64,000 nt of DNA from Numida meleagris (GCF_002078875.1 NC_034438.1:72303320-72367319), one strand, 5' to 3'. Numbered from the stretch's first letter, positions 1 to 12,507 are shown. The notes: generated from the letters alone by a model not told the origin. Made by a program: numbers and translations.

Positions 1-412
1 TCTCTTCTAGTTGGCGTGTGCTTCCACTTCTATTCTGTTGATAAAATCACAGAATAGAGTCACTGCACAGAGACAGTCCACCAGCAGTAACATGAGAGCT
101 GCTCTGAAAGTAATGCCCTCTATTTTATTAAGTTGTCCCATGACACCAGAGGTGAAAGTGAGACTGCATCCGTGCTAAATATAGCAAGGGAGTCACTTAC
201 TTTGACTGGATGGCTAAGCTGTGCCTAGTACACCCCCATTTCAGGTTCTGATTTTCAAGTACATGACTAAAAGGAATCATTCTATACTTTCACATGGAAT
301 CTCAGACATGCACTAATGTTTTAAAAGAAAGCTGATGGTCTTGTAATATCTTAGCCAGGCATCTGAGTTCCTTTATAGCATGAGATTTGCTGCCAGCTGG
401 TAGCCACATTCT
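1..412. other. Unique sequence, nothing recognised
   Basis: No open frame with recognisable protein motifs and no known repeat is visible. Short frames here are of chance length. Confidence 0.6.
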
Positions 413-632
413 TGATACCAAGATCCCTAGTCTTGGTAATGGTGCTCTCTAACATCTTTAGCAATGACCTAGACAGCGGGATCAAGCATACTCGTAGTGA
501 GTTTGCATGCAACAACCAAGCTGTGTGGTGCTGTTGATACAACAGAAGGAAGGGATGCCAGCCAAAGGGACCTGGACAAGCTAGAAAATTGGGCCCATGT
601 GAACCAAATGGGGTTCAACAGTAGCAAACAAC
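413..632 (+). mobile_element. CR1 LINE fragment (reverse transcriptase part)
   Basis: A short, old piece of CR1 ORF2. The reading runs from the block just after the PQGS-like motif through the region that normally carries the catalytic F-A-D-D motif, and on to the conserved stretch reading [18 protein letters not shown]. The F-A-D-D position is destroyed by substitutions and a frame change. Both ends are truncated and there is no 3' octamer tail. It is related to the pieces near 31.6 and 43.0 kb. CR1 is a target-primed non-LTR retrotransposon; this copy is dead. Confidence 0.85.
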
Positions 633-1807
633 AATTCTGCCCTTTTTTCTTTCTCTGGGCAGTACACTTTAAAAGAGCATAAGCTCTAAAGCTGGATTTG
701 ATGAGACTATTCGTATTGTTCTACAGTGTAAATATCAGGGTACATACGCTTTTTGTACCAAAGTTAATTTTCTTTGCACTATTGCACCATCTCTTATTAA
801 ACCATAAGTCTGAAAACGCTGCTTGGGATGTTTATAGATTTTTTCTCTGCGAGAACTTAAATTGTATTCATGTCTTCTTTGAAGGGCTACAAAGCATGCC
901 TTCTGCTCTTTGCTGTGGTTTCTGGAGTGGATGCAAATGTTTAAAGTGCAGCCTTAATAAAGTGAGAAAAGGTCTTACAACAGACCTCTGCCTCTGCTCC
1001 TTACTTGGCACCCACCTGTTTTTGTACTAAATCTTAAATTCATTAGCAGACATAGGTAAATAATATATCCGCATCTGTGGATTTTTACTGCTGTCATTCC
1101 AATTTTCATCAACTGCAAATAGCATAAGTACCAATTAACATTTCTCTAACATTTCAGGGAATGTATCACGTATTGCTAGTGTTACCATCTGTCTCCAGAG
1201 ATAAAAGCTGCATGTGCTTTGTAAGCTTCTTGGCGCTTGTGAGCATTCCTTACTTATGGAAACATTCAATAATTTCTTTCATTATTGTATACTAATTACC
1301 ATAATTACACTGATGATAGGACAACTAATTGTCAGTTAGCAGCATGTCCTCAATCTATTTACATCTGTCTAAAACACCCCAACATGTTTCATCTTTCTCA
1401 GGGACTATATTTCCAGAACTTTGTTGTTCTCTGGACTGTCTCTGATGATGTAGGCTACCAAAAGAGTTCTTATCAATGCTAGTATGATGGCTTCATATGT
1501 CATGCAGATTCTACTCAGTTTATTCCTCCTTCTGTTTTGATAAGCATATATTCAGCTTTTGTGTCTTGTTTCTTTTCTTTCCTTCCCCACCCCTCCGACC
1601 CTTGCAGCTGTAAACCTGTGTTTCCTGCAACTGTGTAGTCATTTACACACAATTTTACATTTATCCTTTAGTGTTATCATATTATTAAAGACCACTTCTT
1701 ACAATTGCCCAAGACAATTTTTAGCTTCAATTTTTGTTTTCACCTAAGTGCAAACCAGAAGTCATTATTTGGTGTGTTGGTACAACTGTGCCACTGTACA
1801 AAGTAGG
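633..1807. other. Unique AT-rich sequence
   Basis: No repeat or exon is recognised. The frames at 698-1030 and 1285-1482 lack any motif I know and are compatible with chance. Confidence 0.5.
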
Positions 1808-2062
1808 GAGATTCAATGAAGAGGAGCATCAGGCCCAACACGGCCAGCTGAGCAAGAGAACAGGTTGTTCTGCTCTGCTCTGTGCTGGTGCAACCTCACC
1901 TCCAGCACTGTGTGCAGGTTTGGTGCCGCAGTGTAAGGATAACATAAAGCTATTAGAGAGCATCCAAAGAATGGTGATGAAGATGGGGAAAGGTCTGCAG
2001 GGCATGATGTATGAGAAGTGTCTGAGATCCCTTGGTTTGTCTGGCCTAGAGAAGAGGAGTGA
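1808..2062 (+). mobile_element. CR1 LINE fragment (C-terminal end of ORF2)
   Basis: This matches the CR1 segment just upstream of the 3' untranslated region: a block equivalent to '[12 protein letters not shown]', then the '...LLESIQR...K...GL' helix and the 'EKRS' end of the arm. It belongs to a different, older-looking CR1 subfamily than the element that starts about 35 bases downstream. Because it carries a later part of ORF2 than its downstream neighbour, the two must be separate insertions rather than one continuous element. Confidence 0.75.
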
Positions 2063-2096
2063 AGGGAGTCCTCATGGTGGCCCATAGCTTTCTCAT

Positions 2097-3262
2097 GAGG
2101 GGGGTAGAGGGCAGTCCTCATGGGTAAGGGTGCAGAGCAGAGCTGGAAGATCTTTAAGGAAGCTTTCCTCAGGGCACAAGAGCTCTCCATCCCTAGGTGC
2201 AGCAAGACAGGAAAGGAAGGCAAGAGACTGGTGTGGCTGAAGTGGGACCTGCTGGCCAAACTGAAGAGCAAGAAGATCATGCACAGGCAGTGGAAACAGA
2301 GACAAGTATTATTGGAAAAGTGTAAGGAAGCTGCTAGACTGTATAGGGATGAGTGAGGAAAGCCAAGGCCCAACTTGAACTAAACTTGGCAAGGGATGCC
2401 AAGAAGAAAAAGAAAGGCTTCTACAGGTGCCTCAACCAGAAAAGGAAAGTCCAGGATGGTGTGCTTCCCTGGTGAGTGACACAGGCAAGCTGGTAACTAC
2501 AGACAAGGAGAAGGCTGACGTACTTAACAACTTTTTGCCTCAGTCTTTTCTAACAGCTGCTCACCACACAGCCCTCAAATGTTTGGTTTGGTAGGAGGGG
2601 ACTGAGGAAGCAACGTCCCTCCCACTGTAAGCGAAGATCAGGTTTGTGACCACCTGAGGAACATGAACATCCACAAGTCTCTGGTGCTGATGAGGTGCAT
2701 CCCAGAGTCCTGAGGGGACTGGCTGATGTAGTTGCCAAGACACTCTCTATGATATTTCAAAAGTCATGGCAATCAGGTGAAGTCCCTGGTGACGGGAAGA
2801 AAGGCAACATCACACCCATTTTTAAGAAGGGTAAAAAGGATGACCCTGCGAACTACCGACCTGTCAGTCTCACCTCTGTGCTGGGAAAGATCATAGAAGA
2901 GATCCTCCTGGAAGCTCTGCTAAGGCAGAAGACATATGGAAGACAGGGAGGTGGAGCAGGAGAATCAGCATGGCTTCATCAAGAGCAAATCCTGTTTGAC
3001 CAACCTAGTGGCATTTTATGATTGTGTCATCTATCTGGACTTCAGTAAGGCCTTTGGCACGGTACCCCACAACATCATTCTTTCCAGTCTGGAAAGATAC
3101 AGATTTGATGGGTGGACTGTTCAGTGGATGAAGAACTAGCTGCAGGATCAAGTCCAGACAGTGGACATTGCCTCAGTGTCTGGATGGAGATCAGTGATGA
3201 GTGGTGTCCCCCAGGGGTCGGTGCTGGGACTGATGCTCTTTAATATCTTCATCAATGACACT
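2097..3262 (+). mobile_element. CR1 LINE, endonuclease-RT linker and RT fingers/palm
   Basis: A 1.2-kb piece of CR1 ORF2. In order it holds the linker after the endonuclease (SWKIFKEAFLRAQELSIPRC at about 2148-2207), the RT entry block ([15 protein letters not shown], from 2695), the fingers motif ([14 protein letters not shown]), the [11 protein letters not shown] block, the palm motif A ([15 protein letters not shown], with D replaced by G after AF) and the PQGS-like motif near 3210. It stops right after the N-I-F-I-N-D block, so the F-A-D-D catalytic motif is absent. At least two frameshifts (one at about 2350) and an in-frame stop after 'WMKN' disable it. No octamer tail is present. Confidence 0.92.
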
Positions 3263-6200
3263 AGCATCATGATAGGAGGAGAATATCACCCATGTATCCA
3301 GCACTGATAAGAAAGAATGCCTGCTTTCTAACACTTTCTAAATACAAGGTTTGTATTTGTTGCCTCCAGCTGCGCTAATTAATTCGTAATTGTTTTTACA
3401 AATTAAGCGGGGTACTTCCTGTTCCTAGCAGCTAGTTAGTGACATGGAACACCACTGATCTGAACAGAGTTTTTTAAATCCTGACCTTACTGAAAAATAG
3501 AATTCAGTTTCTTCTTCAGCACTATGGACTGAGAGAACTTCAGTCCCCTCTTCTAATACTTTCCTGAGAAGGGAAAAGAGAAGAAAATATTTGAATCAAG
3601 TAAGAGAAAGGAGTAACTTGTCCAATTACATTTTTTTTTAATGGAGCTGCAATATATTCAGTGGCAAAATTAAAAGGGTGGGGAGATGCAGAGCCATTTT
3701 CCACTGGAGACATTTGCCCATTTCCTCACACTATTCTGTGGAGCAATGTAGGGCTCTAAATTGTCCTTGTTCCTGACTCAGTGTCACCCTAATACTTTCA
3801 CTAAGCATGCATTACAGTTATTTGTCTTCAGATGTGGGAATTGTTGGGGAGGACAAACGGTATTTTCTTTGCCTTTTAACTCTTCAGTCATCTTTTCGGT
3901 GCTAGTAATACATTATACCCAGGAAACTAGAGATTCGTCTTGCCTTCTATTTTGTCTGCCTGTGCTCCTCCTTCCATGGCTGTTCCTGAGTCCTTCAGAT
4001 GTGCAGAGCAGTTCCCAGCCCTGACATCCCATGCTGGCAGTTGTGTGCCCAGAAATGGAGAGCCCTTCTCAAGCCTCACAGGCTCAGGCTCTGACTCTTC
4101 TGTTTGTCTGTTGTAAGCAATGAAGGAAGTGCCTTGGTCAGGAGCAAGGATTCAGAGCCTTATTATCTATATATCTAGGGCTAAGGCCAATGCTCCTGTA
4201 ATCCAAGATAGGAGTTCAGAGGGCTGTTGGTGTTATCTCCTTCGGGTTTTGCTGAGCAGCACTTCAGATTAATTGGCTATGGCAGCCAGTTCTGCACTGC
4301 AGGCAGAGGGAAATTGGTTAACGAGGCACTGCAGACAACTCGTAAGTTTATTTTCAAGGCTGAGATGACATGTTAATGTTATCATAAAAGCTGACATACG
4401 AGAGATACGTATCAGGGCCAGGATTTGGCCTCCCGAGTCTTTTACTATCATCTCTCTGAGCTGCCTTTCATTTTCCATTGAGGCATGACCACTTGCCAAA
4501 GACAAAAAGGAGCACTAGCATGGAGTTATAAGGAGAAACATAACACTGGTGAACAGAGTGTTTGTACTGCATTGACTCCTAGTTAAAAACTGTATGTTAG
4601 CACTTATGTCTTGGATTTCTGTTTCAAATTAGAACATAGAACAAATGGCGCACATAGACTTGAAGGCTGCTCTGCCATTCATCACGCACTTATGGACTCT
4701 GTGAAAAACCGTGAAGTAATCATAATACAATGCTGGGATGCGATGATGTCATCACCTACTGGCTTTTAGTACTCTAAATTACTAATATTTTCAGTAATTA
4801 GATGCATTTTGGAGATGTTTTGACACCCAGCCTATCACTGCATCTGCTACTTTTCTATGTTAACTGTAGTGATATGCTATCAAATACAAATGGGAAATTT
4901 TCTATCGGTTACTGATAATTAAAATTATACTTAGATTTCATTTTCCTATAAAGAATTAATAGAGGACACTGAATTATGTGATAATGACTATTCATCATAT
5001 ATTATTTGCGATCTCATTGCTGATAGTTCCTGGGGAAGTACTATCAGCTGAAATAGTTAAGTCCCTCTGTCACAAAAGGTGAAAAAGAAGTAGTGGGAAC
5101 ATACAATTTTTGGATCATAGGAAATTCTCACTTTTTTTTGTCATGTTATATCGAAATAATTTTTTTTATTTGTATTTTTTCTTGTAATGAGGGGTTGGAT
5201 CTACCTTCCTATGCTTGTGAACAGCACATTGCAGTGAAATAACAAAGAAAACGAATTCTGATGAAGCAGCTTCTGATCACAGTGTAATCAGTGAGTGCAC
5301 CATTGAATTTTAGATTCAGTGGTCCAGATCTGCACTAGGCTGAAATTGGATTACAGGAGTTCAGACTGGAGTCTGAAGGAGTAAGGCTGGAGTAAGCTGG
5401 GCCAAAATTGCAGTTCAAATTGCTTTGCTAATCCAGGGATGCAAAAGGGAGATACGTAATATATGGAAGGACTATGTAATTTCCTTGTAATTTTCACTTA
5501 ATCTGTGTCAGCAGACTTTGTGTTAATGCAAATGCTCTAGGTGTTTAACAGCATCAGAAAAGGCTACATGTTTTGCTGGCATGCAAATTGAAGCTTGCTT
5601 ACTGTTATCCCTTTTGCACTTCCAGACATGTGGGTTTTCACCATGGTGGAGAATTCTTTTCTCAGTGGTGCTCTGTGTATCAGCAACACGACCCGAACAA
5701 GGTCCTTTGCTAACATCTGTGGGTGTGAGGGATTTCCTGCTAGGGCTTAACTCTGCTGGCCCCATGGCAAGTTTACTGACCGCAATGGAACCTAATGGCA
5801 AACTCCCTGTGGCTGTGCCGGCTGCCATGTCTTCCAGAGCCCACGCTCCAGCCTTTCAGAGACCGCTGCTGTTTTCAGCAAGAGCAGGCTGCAGCTATAG
5901 TGCCCACAGAAGGAGAAAGGAGAGGATAACGTGTGATCTGAAAGGTGTAAGACAGATTTTAGGGATCCTCTGCCATTAGGTATGGCGGTGCATTTCTGTT
6001 TCCAACACATACGAGCAGTAAAGCTGCATTACTGCTGCACCTGGATGATGTTGTTGACCAGCAGTTTGTAGCCAGCATTTTTTGCTCACCTCATCCATCA
6101 TACTGCCAGTGAGAGAGAAAAAAGTCTGTGGAGGAGAGACCCCATCTGCCTGCAGGGTGGGTGGTGGGCCCCTCTGCAGCTCCCAGACCCCCTTGTTACA

Positions 6201-8149
6201 AGGACACTGCAGAGGTATTCCCCCAGTTTTTCAGTACCTGGCTTTTGCCCCCACCCCCATTCTGCATTTTGTGCACCCTGTTCACGATGTCCTAATCTTG
6301 GCTGGTCTGAAGGAGGCCACCCTTAGCTCTAGTTGTCTAGGTAATGGCCCTACATGTAATGGGAGTAGTGCTTGAACAGGAAAGGGGAATAAGCAACTAA
6401 GAACTGATCCTTTTTTTTCACTGTAGTGTATGTTGCACTTTGGATTTTCTAAAGCAGCATTAAAAGAGCAGCTGCATCCTAGAAATTTATATCAAAAATT
6501 GATCAATAAATCTTCTCTATGGTAATGCCATGCCACTACTCGGAGGGTGATGATATCGTACCAAGTGAGTAATCTCTTTTCATGGAAAAATTTAATATCT
6601 CATTCCTTAACTCGTGCCTACAATATTTCAGTGGTAGCTTTTCTACGAGGCTGCAATAGGTAGTGTTTTTTTTTATTTTAAATAAACCAATAAAAACCAA
6701 AAAGGTTCATAAAAATCACAGAAGCAAGCTAGCTTGTTTTCTTTGCATTTCCATTATGAATTTAATGAGGATATTATTTTATCTCAGAAAATGGTATAGG
6801 ATAAGATTTTGCTTGCAAAATAGAAAGGCAGATGGAGTATTAGAGGCAACCTCAGTACCATTCATAGAATTTATGAAAATGCTTTGTTCCCAGGAGGCTA
6901 GCTGAGCAGAAAATGCTGAACAGCTAACAGTGAGTTCCTCACTGCAGTTGAAAGCAAATAAATAGAACAGCAAAGGAATAACCCTCCAGCTAGTGAACAA
7001 GAGAACAAATAATTCCCTCCTTAGACATGCTTTGCATACTAATAAGGAAAAAGGGTGGGGAAAGTAAGAAAGGAAGGAAGAAAGAAAGAAAGAAAGAAAA
7101 ATGGCTGCAGACTGCTAATTTTACCAGGTTATAGAGATGCCACAGGCTTGTGAGAAAAAGTGCATTTTTCTCAGCACAGATCAAGAGGAAAACAGCAGAA
7201 TCTATTTTTCCGAAGATTACTTATTTGTTGAACTCTGTGACAAAGCAGGTGACTTGTGGCATTTTCTCCCAAGTATGAGATCAAATGCTTTCTGTCAGTG
7301 TAGCATTGGAGGTTGTGAATAGCTCATTGTTCCTACTGTCTGTGATACTCCAGTGATCCTTTGTCATCTTCTGTTCCCATTCTGTTTGCTCACAATTTTT
7401 TATCCAGTTGTCAAAGTAAGAATCCTTTCATTTGGTATACAGCATGAATTGTATCACTGCTGACAATACCTGTAAAATATTGACAGTAGATAGATGGAAG
7501 CACACACAGCGCAGTTTATCATTTTGGTACTTCCAGTGTAAGGGATGAAGCAGCATGCAAACAGCAGATGTGCAGTAATCTTCACTTTTCCACACTTGTA
7601 CTCTGCCTAGCTGCATGAACAGCTTCTTGTATTACATGTTAGACCATGTTACGTAGACAGCAAAATTCTACTCTGTATCCAAGAGAAAACTGCAGAAATG
7701 AGACAACAGGGTGCGTGTTTAAAACAAAGAATATCTTCTGATTGGTACTCATAAACATGTCCAGTGTTACTCACAGTGTTCTATAGATCAAAATCTTGAT
7801 ATTGTCTGCTATTAATTTTTATTGCTTACTTTCTATTTTTTATATTGTGGCTGCCATTCTTATTCCTGTTTCCTTGCTTGGCACATCTGCCCTCTTAAAA
7901 GGTGTGGCTACATTGGGTTGACCAGCGCTCCTGATTTACATATTATGTATCCTAGGCTTTAAACAGGTTGGAGCCTTACAGTATTAACTCAATACCTGTT
8001 AAATCAATGGAAAACTCCAGGGGTATTAAGATGAGCAAAGAAAATATCAAGTTGAAAGTCCCACAGCTTTGTGCTGAGTCTGTGTGAATTGAGGCCTGGG
8101 ACTAGGTATCTTTGCTATAATGACTTTAATAACTTTAACGTTCTTAGAG
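3263..8149. other. Unique sequence, about 4.9 kb
   Basis: No transposon or exon is recognised apart from a short (GAAA)n tract at 7065-7100. The frame at 5581-5979 (132 codons) has no motif I know. This is one of the two longest stretches of the window without identifiable mobile DNA. Confidence 0.5.
7065..7100. repeat. (GAAA)n/(GGAA)n microsatellite
   Basis: A short purine-only tract, first GGAA then about five GAAA units. Confidence 0.9.
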
Positions 8150-8889
8150 ATATGATTTACTTTGCCAACTGCAAGGCTTCTACCTGGCTTGAGGCAATTC
8201 CAAGCACAAATGCAAGGTGGGAGATGAATGGATGGAGAGCAGCTCTTTGGAGAATGACTTGAGAGTATTGGAAAAAAACCCGAATATGAGTCAACAGTAT
8301 GTCCATAGCCTGAAAGGCCAACAGGATCATGGGCTACATCAAGAGTGGTGGCCAGCAGTGTGAAGGAAGTGACTGTCCCCTTCTATTCTGCCCTTGTGAG
8401 GCCCTACTTGAAGTACTGCATCCAGACCTTGGGGCCCTCAGCACAAGAAAACATGGAGATGTTGGAGTGGGTCCAGATGAAGCCACAAAGATGATCAGAG
8501 AGCTGGAGCATTTATCCTAAGAAGAAAGGTTGAGGGAGCTGGGCTTGTTCATTCTGGAGAAGAGAAGGTTCTGAGGAGACATCTTTGTAACAGCAGGAAA
8601 GGTGAAGAGGGACTTTACATCAGGGGGTATAGTGATAGGACAAGAGGTAACGGCTCTACTCTAAGAGAGGATAGATTTAGATTAGATATTAGAAAGAAAT
8701 TTTTCCCTATGGTGGCAGTGAGACACTGTAACAAGTTGCACACAAGAGCCATGGATGCCCCATCCCTGGAGGTCTCAAGGCCGGGCTGGCTGAGGCTGGT
8801 GGTAACCCGAACCATTGCAAGGGCTTTGGAGCTAGATGATCTTTAAGGTCACTTCCAACCTAAAATGTTTTATGATTCTATGATTCTGT
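8150..8889 (+). mobile_element. CR1 LINE, 3' end with octamer tail
   Basis: The copy begins in the late part of ORF2 (nucleotide block equivalent to 'Lys-Phe-Asn-...-Cys-Lys-Val-Leu-His-Leu-Gly'), passes the '[12 protein letters not shown]' equivalent near 8380-8420, the 'EKRRL' block near 8555-8570 and the 'RLDIRKKFF' equivalent near 8670-8705, then the 3' untranslated end, and finishes with ATTCTATGATTCT. The 5' end is truncated, as is usual for CR1. Small deletions and stops interrupt the frame. Confidence 0.92.
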
Positions 8890-9284
8890 AATATCAACAC
8901 AGCATTAGAGTTCAAACAGTTACTTTTATTAAATGTAGTTTTGCTATAGTTAGATGCAAAATTTGGAGAGGAGGAACCAGCAGCTATTAGGTTGGAATGG
9001 TCTTTACCTCCTTGTTGCGGTCAAAGCTGCAGCACTGTGACTGAAGTTGTCTGTAATCAAGATGCTAGTGAAAGCCTGGTGCTCCCTCAATGGAAGCAAG
9101 CCAGAATGGATGGGCTGAGGAGCTCTGTCTCAGCTGTCTCCTGACAGACTGTTTTCGTTGTGTGGAGAGCATATGGCCTGTTTTTCACATGTACTCAAGC
9201 TCAAAGCATTTGTCCTCTTGCAGCTGCAGTTCTATGCTCATCACACCAATAGAGTCTGCGCATGGATATAATTAATCCTGGAGA
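8890..9284. other. Spacer between two tail-to-tail CR1 elements
   Basis: About 395 bases with nothing recognised. It separates the 3' end of the plus-strand CR1 from the 3' end of the minus-strand CR1. Confidence 0.5.
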
Positions 9285-10245
9285 AATCATAGAATAATTA
9301 ATATTAGAAAAGATCTCTAAGACCAACAAGTCCAAACATCATTCTGTCACCACCATGCCCACTAAACCACGTCGTGAAGCATCACGTCTATACATTTCTT
9401 TAACACCTCCAGGAACTGTGACTCCACCACTTCCCCGGGCAGACTGTTCTAATGCCTCATCACTCTTTCTGAGAAGAATTTTTTCCTAAAATCCACCCTG
9501 AACCTTCCGTGGCACAATTTACGGGCACCATCTTTTGTCCCATCGCTAGTCACCTGGGAGAAAAGACAGACACCTAACTAGCTACAGCCTCCTTTCATAC
9601 GGCTGTAGACAGCAGTAAGTTCTCCCCTGAGCCTTCTCCTGAGAAAACAATCCTATTTCCCTCAGCTGCTCCTTGTAAGATTTGTTGTCCAGCACCTTCA
9701 CTAACATTGTTTCCCTCTTTTGGACACAATACAGCTCCTCAGTGTCTTGTAGTGAGGTAACCTAAAACTGAATACAGTACTCGAAGTGCAGCCTTACCAG
9801 TGCTGAGCACAGAGGGGTGATTGCTTCCCTGTTTCTGCTGCCAACATTATACAATCCAGGATGCCACTGGCCTTCTTGGTCACCTGGGCACACTGCTGTC
9901 TTGTTCAGCTGGCTGTTAACCAGCACTCCCAGATTTTTTCCTTCACTTGACTTTCCAGTCACTCCCTAAGCTAGAAGCAATGCTTGGGGTTGTTGTGACC
10001 ATGTACAGGGCCCAGCACTTGGATTAGTAGAAACTCATACAGCTGACCTCAATCCATCAATGCAGCCTGTTCAGACCTCTCTGCAGGGCCTTACTACCCT
10101 CAGACAGATCAGTATTTCCTCCTAACTTATTGTCACCTGCAAACTTACTGAGGGTGCACTCAATCCCCTTGTCCAAACCATCAATAATGATATTATACAG
10201 AGCTTGCCCCAGTACTGACCCCTGGAAAACAACACTAGTGACCAG

Positions 10246-10740
10246 TCACCAGCTGGATTTAACTTCCTTCACCGCCATTCTCTGGGCCTGATCATCCAGC
10301 CAGTTGTTTACCCAGAAAGGAGTACACCTGTACAAGCCACGGGCTGCCGACTTCTCTAGGAGAATACTGTGGGAGACAGTGTTGAAGGCTTCTCTAATGT
10401 CTAGGTAGAGTACATCCACAGCCTTTCCCTCATCTGCTAGGTGGGTCACCTAGTCATAGAAGGAGATCAGGTTGATCAAGAAGGACACACCTTTCATGAA
10501 ATGAGTCTGACTAGGCCTGACCCTCTGGTTGTCTTTCACATGCCTCCTGATTGCACTCAAGATGATCTACTCCAAGACTTTCCCCAATACCAAGGTCAGG
10601 CTGATGGGCCTGTTGTTCCCTGGATGCTCCTTCTGACCCTTCTTGTAGGTCAGATGCACTTGACAAGTCTCCAGTCATCTGGGACCTCTCCAGTTGACCA
10701 GGACTGCTGATACATGATGGAAAGCAGCTTGACAAGCACT
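10246..10740 (-). pseudogene. CR1 ORF2 reverse transcriptase remnant
   Basis: On the minus strand the frame 10449-10246 reads DEGKAVDVLYLDIREAFNTV and continues with the HSILLEKSAARGL block and the 'WVNNWLDDQAQR' block, which are RT palm motif A and the following helix of CR1. Upstream, in other frames, are the 'QLERSQMTGD' equivalents of the fingers. The downstream F-A-D-D position near 10130 reads F-A-G-D, so a catalytic aspartate is lost. The enzyme copies CR1 RNA at a nicked target in living elements; here it cannot act. Confidence 0.85.
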
Positions 10741-11439
10741 TCCACCGGCTCCCTCAGCAACCACCTTGTGGCTCCATAGGCTAGTGATAGCAGAGTAGCA
10801 GGTCACTGTTTCCCCCTCAGTTAAGGGATTTATTCTGCTCTCCTTCCCATATGCCAGCTCAGAGAGCTGAGTATCTGAGGATAACTGATCTATTAAAGAC
10901 AGAAGCAAAGAAGGTACTGAGTACCTTAGCCTTTCCTCATCCTTGGCTGCAGTGTTTCCAATTGCATCTAAGAAATGATGGAGTTCTGCAGTCATGAGAG
11001 TGATTCCACCATGTTTCAGTGGTGGTGACTCTGTCATAGTTTTTCTGCTGTAAAATGGCTTCTTGCTTCTCCTCTCTGATGCCCATGCACTGGTTTAAAT
11101 GAATTTTAGCTGGCCTACTGGTGTCACCCCAAACCCTGGCGTGCTGCCCTTAGGCTTATCTCTAGAAAGCCCGGTTTTCTCTCCTTCACCCTTCAAACCT
11201 AGTTTTTTCAACAAGCTCTGTCAAGTCCTGGCCTACTCTCCTTTTTCCCTTTTCTGACACTGAATTCCATCTGTTGCCAGCAGGCCAGGTGCTAATTAAG
11301 CCATCTCATGACTGAAAAAAAGCCAAAATTCCATAGATGGAACCAACTTCTTGTATTGATCAGGTGGGCTTTCTTATCCTTTTCAGAGTTTTTCTCTGCT
11401 ACTTAAGGGACTGAGGAAAACACCACCTGTGTTCCTATT

Positions 11440-12070
11440 CCTTCAACTAATTGCCCCAGTATGCGTAAGTCCCTTTTGATCGCCCCTCAACATCATCACT
11501 GCCAACCTGAACAATCAAAATCAGGTAATAATCAGAGATCAGGGAGCTTCCTAGTAATGTCACTGACATGGGCCCCAGGGAGGCATCAGACTTCCCTGTG
11601 GAATGGCCCAGTCAGCATACTGAAACCTCTGTCCAACTCAGAAAGGAGTTGTCTGAAACAATTACCCTACTTTTGCTCTTGGCAGAGGTAATCTTAAGGT
11701 AGGGGGTTGAGTGAGTCACCCTAGACAACTCCCTGGATGGACTTTCTTTGACATCCTCGTTTGCCTGTCTCTCTAGCTCCAGAGCATCATACCTATTGTG
11801 GAAGGGTATCTGGGGAGGTGAGATAGGCTGGGAGGGGATTTGCCTGCCACGTCAAGCAGGGGCCTATTTCCATTCCTCCCTGTATCTCAGGTCCCCTCCT
11901 TCTGCATGATGGTTAGAGGGTAGGGGATCCACTGCTATTTGTGGAGTGTCCTCTCAGTGCCTTTCTTGCAGAGGTGGCAGGGTGTTGCTCCACTAGTCTA
12001 TCTCCTGTTCACACTCCCTGATACTCCTTAATTTTTCCACCACCTCTTTCAGCTCACCAGGCTGAGTAGA
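11440..12070 (-). pseudogene. CR1 ORF1 remnant (esterase-like and coiled-coil-like parts)
   Basis: On the minus strand, about 12060-11960 encodes a charged heptad-like helix reading close to ELKEVVEKLRSIRECEQEID, and about 11710-11440 corresponds to the esterase-type domain known in ORF1 of the CR1/L3 group (the block reading AIKRDLRILGQLVEG is visible near 11500-11460). Several stops split the frame. ORF1 of CR1 is thought to bind nucleic acid and to carry an SGNH-like hydrolase; I assign it by memory of the family and by its position upstream of ORF2 in the same orientation. Confidence 0.7.
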
Positions 12071-12387
12071 TGGTCACCTGGTCACACCACACACAGGTGA
12101 TATCTTTGTATGTGTGGGGGGATATGTGGGCACTCCTGGCCCTGTCCCCACTGCACTGACTGCTCTCAGGAGGGCTGGGTGATCCTGAGTGACTGCCTCC
12201 TTGCCCTGGGGGCAATTACAGGAACTCCCTCATATGCCACAGTCCCCTGCTGTGCTGCAGATCATGTGTGCGTGGGAGCTGATTGCCTTGGGAAAAAAAA
12301 AGATCTGTGGAAAACAAAATGTGACACATAAAATGAAGCAAAAATCTGTTTTGAGAGAATGCACCATCCAATCTTCTGAGACTGTGA

Positions 12388-12507
12388 GAATATATAATAT
12401 AATATAATATAATATAATATAATATAATATAATATAATATAATATAATACAATACAATATGAATATGAATACGAATACGAATATGAATATGAATATAAAT
12501 ACAATCC
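12388..12507. repeat. Compound (TATAA)n + (GAATAT)n microsatellite
   Basis: About 12 TATAA-type pentamers are followed by about eight hexamers of the GAATAT/GAATAC type. It lies 100 bases from the 5' end of the minus-strand CR1. The minus-strand frames through it code for tyrosine/isoleucine/leucine runs and are not genes. Confidence 0.95.

Larger units (their letters stand above)
9285..12288 (-). mobile_element. CR1 LINE, near full span but endonuclease deleted
   Basis: This is the longest CR1 of the window, read on the minus strand from about 12288 (5' side) to 9285 (3' end, ATTCTATGATTT-like). From the 5' side it shows a coiled-coil-like ORF1 segment, an ORF1 esterase-like segment, the ORF1-ORF2 junction and the very start of the endonuclease (near 11000-11040). 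Near 10993 it jumps to the linker that precedes RT. The RT, C-terminal arm and 3' end follow. Most of the endonuclease is missing. Stops and frameshifts are frequent. The divergence and sequence type suggest an older, Y/J-like subfamily. Confidence 0.88.

Noticed and set aside
1813..2373. 186-codon minus-strand frame
   Set aside because: Antisense shadow of two adjacent CR1 fragments.
5240..5340. Possible CR1 endonuclease scrap (TCTGATCACAGTGTAATCAG)
   Set aside because: The match to the Ser-Asp-His block is too short and nothing else around it fits CR1.
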